Shown: piece by piece, positions 32,610 through 41,180 of the stretch
Layout of the letters: each line of letters opens with the position of its first letter
Numbering within the stretch: the stretch's first letter is position 1
The notes under the pieces: model-generated
Told to the model about the DNA's origin: nothing
The model's database searches: none
What the model saw: the letters and a program-made list of their open reading frames with translations, nothing else
Source: Azophilus sp965200465
GTDB lineage: Bacteria; Pseudomonadota; Gammaproteobacteria; Pseudomonadales; Azotimanducaceae
DNA length: 64,000 nt
NCBI GenBank assembly: GCA_965200465.1
Contig: OZ241358.1
Coordinates: forward strand, 496,001-560,000
Direction: 5' to 3'
Translations under genes and position numbers: made by a program

Positions 32610-35063
32610 TCAGCCGTGCAGGACGGCGTGGCGGAACTCGGCGTCCATGAAGTGGCTGGAGGCGCGCCAAATCACATCGACGAGGCTGCTGTGGCTAAGC
32701 CGCCCATCCGCCGCCTCGTTGACAACCCCGCTGCCGATGAGTTGGTCAACGAAGCCGTCGAACAGGTTTGGGTCAAAGAACTCCGGTGCGTTGATGCCGT
32801 GCAGGCGGGCCATCTTGTGGGCGATGCGCTGGCTTTGCGACTGCAATTCGGCCCGGGTGACGGCTTGCGGGCGGATCAACAGGCTTAGGACGATGTATTG
32901 GCGCTCCAGGGTCGGGCGGATCATGCCGGCGAGCAGGTGCAGGCGGCGGCGGGCGGGGCTGTCGGCGGGCGGCGGCGTCAGCTGTCCGTCGGTTTCCTGA
33001 ACCAATCCGCACTCCGTCAAGCGGCCGAGCCAACGGGCCACGTCACTCGACCCAAAGGCGGTGTGCAGTTCCCAAGCCGTGTAGGGGTAGATCGTTTCCA
33101 CCATCCGCTGCAGCCGCCGGCGGTTAAGGGGCCTTCTGCGGCTGTCCATCAAGAAGGCGATGCAGGAGGGCAACGCCAGCACATGGGCCGTGTTGTTGCG
33201 GTACCAAGTCAGCAGCACGGCGGCGTTGGGCTTGGCGGCGACGACTTCGCCGAATTTCTCCCGCTCCCGCATCAGCAGGCCCAACTGCACGAGGTAAGAG
33301 ATGATTTCGGCGCCGTTCATGCCGGTGACGCGCCAGTCGTGATGAGCGGCGTCGCGGCGCAGGAGGTCCAAGCAGCAGTCGAGCTGCTCCCGCAGCCGGT
33401 CCGTTTCCATGGCCGAGCGCGGAGTGCATAGGAGGGTCATCGCCGCGAGGTTGACCGGATTGACCGAAGCCGCGCGATTCACCCGCTCCAGCACCTCCCG
33501 GCCTAGGGCAGCGGCTGCGTTGGGGGGTTCTTCGCCCCCGTCCCGGCGCCATTCCTCCAGGATTAGGGGCTGGCCCATGTTCAGGTCCACGCGGCCGTAG
33601 CGTCGCCGCACCAGCTTGAATCCGCGCAGAACGCTCCAGAACGATTCCCGGCGTTTTTCGGCGCCCCGCAGTTCATCGACGTAGGCGGATCCCTCCACTA
33701 GCTTCTCGTAGCCCAGATAGACCGGCACCAGGGCGATGGGGCGCGGCAGGTTGCGGCCGGCGTGGGCCAGCGTCGTTTTCAACAGGCCCAACCGGGCTGG
33801 CAGCAGCCGACCGGTGCGGCTGCGGCCTCCTTCGGGAAAGAACTCCACGCAGTGGCCGCGCCGATAGACTTCGTAAAGGTATTCGGCGAGCACTGCGGCG
33901 TAGATGGGGTCTTCGCGGAAGCTGCGGCGCATGAAGAAGGCGCCGCAACGGCGCAGCAAGCCGCCGATCAAGGGCAAATTCAGATTGTTGCCGGCGGCGA
34001 TGTGGGGAATCATCAGGCCGCGGTCGAGCAGCAGCAGGGAAAGCAGCAGATAGTCCATGTGGCTGCGGTGGGAGGGCAGGTAGATCAGGGTGTGGGTTTC
34101 GGCAAGGCCGGTGATTCGCTCCAGGCCGTTGACCCTCATCCGTTCATAGACCCGCCTGAAGAAGAAGCGCAGCAGCCGCTCCAGGGCGAAGACGGTGGGG
34201 TAGGACAGGTCGGCGGCGATTTCCAAGGCCGCTTGGCGGGCCTTGGCTTGCAGGCGCTTGCGCTGGGCGGCTTGGTCGGCGCCCCGTCGGGCCAGTTTGG
34301 CCGTCAGCCTCCGCCCCCAACCGGCGGCGTTCGGTGGCGGCGCGGATGACGACGCTTGCGCGTTCGCCTCCTCCAGCGCCGCCTGCACCTTGGGGCTTGC
34401 AACGACTTGCTCCACCAAGGTGCGGCGATGCGACAAGTCCGGGCCCAGGATGGCGGCTTTCTGGCCGTGCAGTTGCGCGCGCAGCAGCCGGGCGCAGCGG
34501 CGGAAGCGCCGGTTGCCGTCGCCGTCGCCAACTTCGGCCAAGGCCAAGGGGACGCCGAAGCCCACTAGGATGTGGCGGCGGGCGACCAGCAGGTTGAACA
34601 GCCGCCGCAGGCCTGAGGTGGCCGCCCAGGTTTCGGAGAATAGATTGCCGATCAGGGAATGCTCGCGATTGGCCGTCCGCCCCCAGAACACTTGCGTCGG
34701 CAGCAGTTGCACGTCCGCCGCCCCGGGCTCCGCGGTCAGCCGCAGCAGGCGCTCCGAGTAGGTTTGCATGGTGTTGCGCCGCCGCCAGCCGGCCGGCCGG
34801 GCCAGAAACACGAAGCGCCGGCCTTCAAGCCGCCCGCCCACTTGAAAGCCATCCAAGGGGTCCGGCAGGCCGTGCTCGGCGCAGACGATGTCGAGCACGA
34901 TCAGGTCGTGCAGGGAGCGCAGGGGCAATGCGTAAACGGTGGTTTCGGCAAGTTTTTGCGGCGCGGCGCCGGCGATGTGCGGGCGCACGAACGAGTACAC
35001 CGCCCAGCGCAGCAGGCGGTAGCCAAGTGGGCGCCTAGTCCTCCTGGCCCGGACTGTGCTCAC
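32610..35063 (-). CDS. plsB: Glycerol-3-phosphate 1-O-acyltransferase
   Basis: 817 residues; the start overlaps the end of gspD by 29 bp. First step of phospholipid synthesis, at the inner membrane. The acyltransferase motif HRSHMD places His332 and Asp337, followed by AGNNLNLPLIGGLLRRCGAFFMRRSF, EFFPEGGRSRTGRLLPARLGLL and PIALVPVYLGYEKLVEG. A low-complexity insert (QASSSAPPPNAAG, about residues 236-248) is extra. Length equals the E. coli enzyme class. Linked to general secretion genes by overlap rather than function. Confidence 0.96.
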   Translation of the reverse strand: MSTVRARRTRRPLGYRLLRWAVYSFVRPHIAGAAPQKLAETTVYALPLRSLHDLIVLDIVCAEHGLPDPLDGFQVGGRLEGRRFVFLARPAGWRRRNTMQTYSERLLRLTAEPGAADVQLLPTQVFWGRTANREHSLIGNLFSETWAATSGLRRLFNLLVARRHILVGFGVPLALAEVGDGDGNRRFRRCARLLRAQLHGQKAAILGPDLSHRRTLVEQVVASPKVQAALEEANAQASSSAPPPNAAGWGRRLTAKLARRGADQAAQRKRLQAKARQAALEIAADLSYPTVFALERLLRFFFRRVYERMRVNGLERITGLAETHTLIYLPSHRSHMDYLLLSLLLLDRGLMIPHIAAGNNLNLPLIGGLLRRCGAFFMRRSFREDPIYAAVLAEYLYEVYRRGHCVEFFPEGGRSRTGRLLPARLGLLKTTLAHAGRNLPRPIALVPVYLGYEKLVEGSAYVDELRGAEKRRESFWSVLRGFKLVRRRYGRVDLNMGQPLILEEWRRDGGEEPPNAAAALGREVLERVNRAASVNPVNLAAMTLLCTPRSAMETDRLREQLDCCLDLLRRDAAHHDWRVTGMNGAEIISYLVQLGLLMREREKFGEVVAAKPNAAVLLTWYRNNTAHVLALPSCIAFLMDSRRRPLNRRRLQRMVETIYPYTAWELHTAFGSSDVARWLGRLTECGLVQETDGQLTPPPADSPARRRLHLLAGMIRPTLERQYIVLSLLIRPQAVTRAELQSQSQRIAHKMARLHGINAPEFFDPNLFDGFVDQLIGSGVVNEAADGRLSHSSLVDVIWRASSHFMDAEFRHAVLHG

Positions 35064-37047
35064 CGCGGAAAAGCCCCTCCAGCTGGTCCTGAATCGGGCT
35101 GGTGATCTCCACCTCCCAGATGTCCCGGTACTTGCGCTCCGCCGAGGTTCTGACGTCGTCGGAAGTCTTGATCACGGTGGGGCGCAGGAACACCAGCAGG
35201 TTGGTCTTGCGGCGTTCGTCGTCGCTGGAGCGGAACAGGAAGCCGAGGCCCGGGAGGTCGCCGAGCAGCGGCACCTTTTTGCCGGTTTTGGTGATGTCCT
35301 CCTGGATCAGGCCGCCGAGCACGATGATCTGCTGGTCTTCGGCCAATATGGTGGTGGTGATCTGGCGCTTGGAGGTCACGACGTCCGCGAACGACTGGCT
35401 GCTGATGGACGTTTGCAGGACGTTGGTGATTTCCTGGTCCACATCCATGCGCACCGAAGTGCCGTCGTGAATGTGCGGGGTGACCTTCAAGGTCAGGCCC
35501 ACGTCCTCCCGCTGCACCGTGGTGAAGGGATTGTTCACGCCGTCCCCCGTGGTGCTGAAGCTGCCGCTGCGGAAGGGCACCTGCTGACCGACGATGATGG
35601 TGGCCTCCTGGTTGTCGATGGCCATGATGCTGGGCGTGGAAAGCAGGTTGGCGTCCTCGTTGGTGGCCAGCGCCCTGATGATGGCGCCGAAGGAGACGCC
35701 GTCCGGGTCAATGCGGGCGGCGGCCAGGGTGGGCCGGTCGGCGGCGGCCAGGCCGGCCAGGACGTTCACCCCTTCGGACCGGGCCACCGGGTTGCCCTCG
35801 GCGTCGGTGGTTGGGCCGGTCAGGGTGCCCAGTAGGTTCGAGATCACGCCGTCAAGCGTTGTGGTGGCCAGCGGGCTGGTTTGGCCTTCGCTGTCGGCGA
35901 TCGCGGTTTCCACGCCTATTTCGCGCTCGTCGCGGAGCCGTATTTCGACCACCGCTGCTTCAATGAGCACCTGGGTGCGGCGCACGTCGAGCTTCGCCAG
36001 GAGGTCGCGCACTTCGCCCATGGGGCCGGGGTCCGCCCGCACCACGATGGCGTTGAGGGACTCGTCCGCCCGGATGACCGTGCTGCGCTCGCCGCTTGCC
36101 TCGCCGCCGGTGTTCTGGTTCAGGATGTTGCTTAAGATGTCGGCCACTTTCTCGGCGTCCGCATGCTTGAGGTAGAACACCTGCGCGTCGCTGGTGGCCG
36201 TGGCCGGCTGGTCGAGCTTCTCCACCAGCTTGAGGATTTCCGCGGTGGGCCGGGGCTTGCCGCGCACGATCAGGCTGTTGTTGCGTTCATTGGCGATGAG
36301 CTGAATGCGCTGCGGCCCAGTGGCGCCCTGGCCGATCTGCTCCGGGGCCAGCTTCTCCAGCAAGGCCACCACGGTTCCCACCCAGGCTTCGCGCAGCGGC
36401 ACCATGATGATTTCGTCTTCGTCGGCCACGTCGATCTGCTCGATCAAGCGCATCATGCGCCCGATGTTGTCGGCGTGGTCGCTGACGATGACGACGTTCG
36501 GCTGCGCCACCGCCGCGATGTGGCCGTACTGGGGAATCAACGGGCGCAGAATCTTGACTAATTCGTTGGACTCCACGTTTTGCGCAGCGATGACCCGGGT
36601 GACCAGCTCCTCGGGCGCAATTTCGGTGAGCCCGCCGTCGGGGCCGGGCCCCTGCTTGCCGGTCGCCGTTGTTTGAATGCGGATGATTTCGCCGGAGGGG
36701 CTGGCGGTGAAGTTATGCACCCGCAGCACCGACAGAAAGAGCGCATAAACCGCTTCGGCGTCCATGGGAGTGTTGGACACCACCGTCACTTGGCCCTTCA
36801 TGCGTGGGTCCACGACGAACGTCCTGCCCGTGATCTCGGAGATCTGCGTCACGAACTCATGCAGGTCAACGTTCTTGATGTTGATGATCCAAGTGTCCTG
36901 GGCGGCGAAGGCGCCTCCGCCCGCCATGAGCATTCCGCACAGCAGCAGGGGCGCCAAGCGTTTGCGCGGCAAGCGCCGCCGCCCTGCAGCGGCGCACTGG
37001 AGGGCTTGGGGCTTCTTGGGGTTCAGCGGCTTGGCGAACGCATTCAT
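35035..37047 (-). CDS. gspD: Type II secretion secretin GspD
   Basis: 670 residues. Signal peptide LAPLLLCGMLMAGGGAFA. An N0 domain (IKNVDLHEFVTQISEITGRTFVVDPRMKG) and repeated N1-N3 ring-building domains (VIAAQNVESNELVKILRPLIPQYG, VFYLKHADAEKVADILSNIL) precede the secretin core: LLSTPSIMAIDNQEATIIVGQQVPF, RQITTTILAEDQQIIVLGGLI and KVPLLGDLPGLGFLFRS. Forms the outer-membrane pore for folded exoproteins. gspC is 3 bp upstream. The other gsp genes (E to M) are not in the window. Confidence 0.96.
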   Translation of the reverse strand: MNAFAKPLNPKKPQALQCAAAGRRRLPRKRLAPLLLCGMLMAGGGAFAAQDTWIINIKNVDLHEFVTQISEITGRTFVVDPRMKGQVTVVSNTPMDAEAVYALFLSVLRVHNFTASPSGEIIRIQTTATGKQGPGPDGGLTEIAPEELVTRVIAAQNVESNELVKILRPLIPQYGHIAAVAQPNVVIVSDHADNIGRMMRLIEQIDVADEDEIIMVPLREAWVGTVVALLEKLAPEQIGQGATGPQRIQLIANERNNSLIVRGKPRPTAEILKLVEKLDQPATATSDAQVFYLKHADAEKVADILSNILNQNTGGEASGERSTVIRADESLNAIVVRADPGPMGEVRDLLAKLDVRRTQVLIEAAVVEIRLRDEREIGVETAIADSEGQTSPLATTTLDGVISNLLGTLTGPTTDAEGNPVARSEGVNVLAGLAAADRPTLAAARIDPDGVSFGAIIRALATNEDANLLSTPSIMAIDNQEATIIVGQQVPFRSGSFSTTGDGVNNPFTTVQREDVGLTLKVTPHIHDGTSVRMDVDQEITNVLQTSISSQSFADVVTSKRQITTTILAEDQQIIVLGGLIQEDITKTGKKVPLLGDLPGLGFLFRSSDDERRKTNLLVFLRPTVIKTSDDVRTSAERKYRDIWEVEITSPIQDQLEGLFRGEHSPGQED

Positions 37048-37050
37048 GGG

Positions 37051-37941
37051 CTAGGGATTCAGCGCTGCGGTTAGGAAGAAGCGCCGTTCGCCCCTCTGCA
37101 CCTCGATGCGCACCTCGCCGGCGGCGAGCAGCTCCTTCAAGGCCAGTTGATCGGCGTTCAGGTCACCCACCGCAAGGCCGTTGAGAGACAGAATCAGATC
37201 CCCCGGCTGCAGGCCGGTTCGGCTGAGGTAGGGCTGGCTGCTCAGGTCGCCGACTCGGTAGCCGCCGCCGCCGACCGCCGCGGCGGCCAGCCCGTCGAGC
37301 AGTTGCTGCACCTGTTCCGGCCTTGCGGCCAAGCGCTCTTGGTAAGCGGCGATGAAGTCCCGGGCGTTCGGCGGCGTCTTGGCCGGCGCGGCGATCTTGG
37401 CCGGAGGAAGTTCCCGTGCGACCTTGCGGCGCTCGAACTCCTTCATCCTTGGAAACCTTAAAGTCTCGAGGGCGCCGGAGCGCAGCAAGACCACATGGTC
37501 GGCCTGCACGGTGCTTAAGGTGGCGTTGCCCGGCACGGATTCGCCGACGCCGTAGAGGCGTCCGGCCTTGCCTTTTTCGGCGATGACCGCAGCGGAGGCC
37601 GGCGCCTCCTCGGCGACGAAGACGCCCAGCAGGTTCAACGGCAGGCGGGTCTCCACCGCTGGTTCGCTGGCGGCGGCTTGGTCGTCCTCGGCCGGCGCCT
37701 TGCCGAACAGATTGGCTTGGGAAATGGCCTCCAAGTCCGCCGGTGCGCTCTGTTGGCGCCGCTGCGGAGCGGCGGGCGCGGGCTCCGCCGACGGGCGCGG
37801 ACTGTCGGCTAGCGGATCGTTGACGAAGAAGGTCGCCAAACTGGCCAGCGTGTAGGCGATGCCGACGACGATGGCCCATTGCAGCGCGGCGACGGCCTTG
37901 TTGGCGATGCGCTCGAACGCCTGCCCGGTCAAGGGCGGCAT
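37051..37941 (-). CDS. gspC: Type II secretion protein GspC
   Basis: 296 residues. One N-terminal transmembrane helix (AAL QWAIVVGIAYTLASLATFF), a Pro/Ala-rich linker, the homology region (LPLNLLGVFVAEEAPASAAVIAEKG, GESVPGNATLSTVQADHVVLLRSGALETLRF) and a C-terminal PDZ-like domain (LSRTGLQPGDLILSLNGLAVGDLNADQLAL). Links the inner-membrane platform to the GspD secretin. Confidence 0.9.
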   Translation of the reverse strand: MPPLTGQAFERIANKAVAALQWAIVVGIAYTLASLATFFVNDPLADSPRPSAEPAPAAPQRRQQSAPADLEAISQANLFGKAPAEDDQAAASEPAVETRLPLNLLGVFVAEEAPASAAVIAEKGKAGRLYGVGESVPGNATLSTVQADHVVLLRSGALETLRFPRMKEFERRKVARELPPAKIAAPAKTPPNARDFIAAYQERLAARPEQVQQLLDGLAAAAVGGGGYRVGDLSSQPYLSRTGLQPGDLILSLNGLAVGDLNADQLALKELLAAGEVRIEVQRGERRFFLTAALNP

Positions 37942-37960
37942 GGGCTTGCCTCATGGTTGT

Positions 37961-38698
37961 TCAAAACAGCTTTTCCTCCAGGGTGAGGGCCACCGCGTCG
38001 TCCGCGCCCTCTCCAAGCCAAGGCGCTTGAGCCAGCCTCATCAAGCGCCTGGTGACGCCGATCCTCACATATCCGCCATCGGTGGATGCAACTTGGATGA
38101 GGGGCAACGCTCCCTCCAAGGTCAGCACTTGCGCGTTCATGCGGGGCGGTTCCGCGCCGCCGGTCGATGTGAATTGTACACTGGCGGCCAATGGCGGCAG
38201 CGTCGCCTTCAGCCAAGCGCCGCCGAGCTGGTAGTGCGCCTGTCCACCGCTCCATTCAAGGCGCCCGGCGGCGCTTTGGACGCGCCCGTCGGCGAACGTC
38301 GCCTCCGCCTCGGGCAGGTGGAATTGGCCGCTGAGCCGCAGGCCGTAGGCGTCCAGCCAGGGATTGATCGCATCGGCGTGGAAGCCGCCCTCCGCGGCCA
38401 ACCTTGCCAACCCAAGCCCGGCGGCGAAATCTCCGTGCAGGTGCGTTTCTTCGGCGAACACTTTCCAATGGTAGGCGAGCGCCGGCTGAGTGAGCTTGGC
38501 CGGGTCCCAGCGCCATTCCACCGCTCCCAATTCCCACCCGTGAACGCGCAGCTCCCCGCCGCCGGACCAGATGCTGCCGAAGGGCACGGCCAGCGACAGG
38601 CCAGCTGGCGCGAGCAGGGGGCGCAGCAGGCTGGCCGGCGCCAAGATGGCGCAGAGGACGATGAAGGCCGGCAGGCCTACGGCGAAATACTTGATCAC
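37961..38698 (-). CDS. gspN: Type II secretion protein GspN
   Basis: 245 residues from GTG 38698; the frame upstream is repeat sequence (B-type) and is excluded. N-terminal membrane helix (VGLPAFIVLCAILAPASLL), then a beta-rich periplasmic domain typical of GspN: LAVPFGSIWSGGGELRVHGWELGAVEWRW, LARLAAEGGFHADAINPWL and ATFADGRVQSAAGRLEW. GspN is an accessory T2SS component found in part of the Proteobacteria. First gene of the N-C-D run. Confidence 0.82.
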   Translation of the reverse strand: MIKYFAVGLPAFIVLCAILAPASLLRPLLAPAGLSLAVPFGSIWSGGGELRVHGWELGAVEWRWDPAKLTQPALAYHWKVFAEETHLHGDFAAGLGLARLAAEGGFHADAINPWLDAYGLRLSGQFHLPEAEATFADGRVQSAAGRLEWSGGQAHYQLGGAWLKATLPPLAASVQFTSTGGAEPPRMNAQVLTLEGALPLIQVASTDGGYVRIGVTRRLMRLAQAPWLGEGADDAVALTLEEKLF

Positions 38699-38884
38699 CC
38701 CGCTCCCCGAGGAATCGTTGCAGCGGGTTGCAAGGCGCACCGGGCAAGGTTTTTTTCCGGCGATTGCATGGTTGCGGGGCTTGCGAAGGCCTGCTGCCTG
38801 GGAGTGCGGGCGCCCCGCTTGGCAGCGGGCCGGAGGCCCGGGGCGCTGCGGCGGGTCGGGAGCTCCTTAAGCGGGGATTGGGGC
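38699..38884 (+). repeat. B-type repeat with inverted ends, copy 3
   Basis: About 186 bp between the gspN and dapE genes. It starts near GAGGAATCGTTGCAGCG and ends in CTTAAGCGGGGATTGGGG, the complement of the head seen in other copies (CCCCAATCCCCGCTTAAG), so the complete unit has inverted ends. The most complete copy in the window. Confidence 0.75.
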
Positions 38885-38888
38885 TTGC

Positions 38889-40058
38889 TCACGGGGCCAG
38901 CAGGTTCGACAGGATGCGTTGATAGACTTTGGCCAGCCCAGCCAAGTCGGTGACGGCGATGCATTCGTTCACCTTGTGTATGCTGGCGTTGACCGGGCCG
39001 AGTTCCACCACCTCGCAGCCGAGGGGAGCGATGAAGCGGCCGTCCGAGGTGCCGCCGGAGGTGGACAGGCGGCACTGAATGCCGAGTTCCGAGGCCACCG
39101 CCGCCTGCACCACCTGCGTGAGGCGCCCGGGCGGCGTCAGGAAGGGTTCGCCGGAAAGCCGCCAGGTCAGAGCTCCTTCGATGCGGTGCTTGCGCTGCAG
39201 GGCGGCCACCCTGGCCTTGAGGCCGGCGGCGGTCTGTTCGCTGGAGTAGCGGAGGTTGAAGTCCATCTTAAGTTGGCCGGGGATGACATTGGCGGCGCCG
39301 GCGCCGGCGGCGATGCTGGATATTTGCAGGCTGGTTGGCGGGAAGTGGGCGTTGCCTTGGTCGAAGACCTCCTCGACGAGCTCCTTGAGGAAGGGCGCCG
39401 CCGAGTGGATGGGGTTTTGCGCCAGCTGGGGATAGGCCACATGCCCTTGCACACCTCGCACCGTCAACGCGCCGTTCAGCGAGCCGCGGCGCCCGTGGCG
39501 CAGGGTGTCGCCAAGCCGATGGTCGGAGGAGGGTTCGCCGATGACGCAATAGTCCAAGGGGATTTCGTAGCGGCGCAGATGCTCGACGATGCGCTTGGTG
39601 CCGAACCGCGCCTCGCCCTCCTCGTCGCTGGTGATTAGAAAACTCAAGCGCCCGGCCGGTTCAGGATGGTCGGCCAGGAAGCGTTCGGCGGCGACGACCA
39701 TGGCCGCTAGGCTGGACTTCATGTCCGCGGCGCCGCGTCCGAACAGCAAGCCGTCGCGCAGGGTTGGCTCAAACGGCGGCGAGCGCCATTCGGACAGCTC
39801 CCCGGGCGGCACCACGTCGGTATGGCCGGCCAACCCTAAGTTGGGGGCGCCGGCGCCGAACTCGGCGTAGAAGTTGCTGACGCCGGCGGCGTACAAAGGC
39901 GTCACCCGAAAACCCAGCCGTTGCAGCCGCTCGCGCAGCAATTCCTGGCAACCCTCGTCCCGCGGGCTGATGGAGCGGCGCCGGATCAGCTTTTGGGCGA
40001 GGTCCAGCACCTCGCCGCCGGCCTCCGAGGGCAGTGATTTTGGCGATTCCTCCGGCAT
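38889..40058 (-). CDS. dapE: Succinyl-diaminopimelate desuccinylase
   Basis: 389 residues from ATG 40058. Lysine/diaminopimelate pathway; di-zinc M20-family hydrolase. Metal and catalytic blocks: LGLAGHTDVVPPGELSEW, LFGRGAADMKSSLAAMV, SFLITSDEEGEARFGTKRIVEHL, DYCVIGEPSSDHRLGDTLRHGRRGSL and STSGGTSDGRFIAP. Length a little above the E. coli enzyme. Downstream of dapD in the conserved map-glnD-dapD-dapE run. Confidence 0.96.
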   Translation of the reverse strand: MPEESPKSLPSEAGGEVLDLAQKLIRRRSISPRDEGCQELLRERLQRLGFRVTPLYAAGVSNFYAEFGAGAPNLGLAGHTDVVPPGELSEWRSPPFEPTLRDGLLFGRGAADMKSSLAAMVVAAERFLADHPEPAGRLSFLITSDEEGEARFGTKRIVEHLRRYEIPLDYCVIGEPSSDHRLGDTLRHGRRGSLNGALTVRGVQGHVAYPQLAQNPIHSAAPFLKELVEEVFDQGNAHFPPTSLQISSIAAGAGAANVIPGQLKMDFNLRYSSEQTAAGLKARVAALQRKHRIEGALTWRLSGEPFLTPPGRLTQVVQAAVASELGIQCRLSTSGGTSDGRFIAPLGCEVVELGPVNASIHKVNECIAVTDLAGLAKVYQRILSNLLAP

Positions 40059-40117
40059 GGCGACGGGTTTGCTCCAGTTTGGCCGCGCCAGGGAGTTGGC
40101 GCGGCGTTGCGGCCAAG

Positions 40118-41113
40118 CTAGTTGTGCGCGTGCAGCTGTTCGTTCAGGGCGATGGCCTGGGGGTTCGGGCGGCACTGCACTTCGCCGGTTTCGCTGTGGC
40201 GGATGAACAGCAGGTCGGAGCGGTTGGCCAGTTGCCGGGCCCTGACCACCTCCGTGCGCTCCCCCCGCTCATCAATGAGGGCGACCCGGCTGCCGGCGGT
40301 GATGTAGAGGCCGGCTTCGATGGTGCAGCGGTCTCCCAAGGGAATGCCGGTGCCGCCGTTGGCGCCGATCAAGCAGTGGCGGCCGATGCTGATCTTGATT
40401 TCGCCGCCGCCGGCCAGGGTGCCCATGGTGCTGGCGGCGCCGCCGAGGTCCGAGCCTGCGCCCACCACCACCCCTTGGGATATGCGGCCTTCGACCATGT
40501 TGGGGCCCAAGGCCGCGGCGTTGAAGTTGACCATGCCGGAGGGCATCACCGTGGTGCCTTCGCCGAGGTAGGCGCCTAGGCGTATGCGGCTGGAGTCCGC
40601 GATGCGCACGCCGCTGGGCACCACGTAGTTCGCCATCTTCGGAAACTTGTCCACCGCCAGCACCTCGAAGGGCCGGCCCTTGATGCGGCTACGCAACTGC
40701 TTGGCGGCCAGTTCGTGCAGCGCCACGGCGCCTTCGGTGGTCCAGGCGACGGTGCGCAGATGGGCGAAGACGCCCTCCAGGTTCATGCTGTTGGGCAGCG
40801 CCAAGCGGTGCGAGAGCAGATGCAGCTTCAGGAAGGCTTCGGCGGTGGAGGCGATGGGCGCGTCGCCGGGCAGCAGCACCGCCATCAGGGGCCGGTCCAC
40901 CTCCAGCAGCGACTGCAGGGCGGGCTGGCGCTCCCGCACGAAGACGGCGGCGGACTCCGGCGGCACCAAGGCCGCGCCGGGTTGAAAATGAGTGCGGACG
41001 GCCGCGTCGAGTTCCGCGTCCGGGGACTTCACCGGCGCCGGAAAGAAGCAGTCGATGCAGGCGCCCTGTTGATCGAGCGTGGGCAGCCCGAGGGCGAAAG
41101 CAAATGTGGACAA
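40118..41113 (-). CDS. dapD: Tetrahydrodipicolinate N-succinyltransferase
   Basis: 331 residues. Lysine/diaminopimelate pathway. A left-handed beta-helix acyltransferase of the longer (Pseudomonas-like) DapD class: IRLGAYLGEGTTVMPSG, MVNFNAAALGPNMVEGRIS, VVVGAGSDLGGAASTMGTL and LIGANGGTGIPLGDRCTIEAGLYI. Between dapE and glnD, same strand. Confidence 0.95.
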   Translation of the reverse strand: MSTFAFALGLPTLDQQGACIDCFFPAPVKSPDAELDAAVRTHFQPGAALVPPESAAVFVRERQPALQSLLEVDRPLMAVLLPGDAPIASTAEAFLKLHLLSHRLALPNSMNLEGVFAHLRTVAWTTEGAVALHELAAKQLRSRIKGRPFEVLAVDKFPKMANYVVPSGVRIADSSRIRLGAYLGEGTTVMPSGMVNFNAAALGPNMVEGRISQGVVVGAGSDLGGAASTMGTLAGGGEIKISIGRHCLIGANGGTGIPLGDRCTIEAGLYITAGSRVALIDERGERTEVVRARQLANRSDLLFIRHSETGEVQCRPNPQAIALNEQLHAHN

Positions 41114-41180
41114 GGCCGCCTCCGTCAGTGCGTGCAGCTTGGGGAGGCGCTAGTGTAACTGAATCCGCGCCGCCCGCGGT

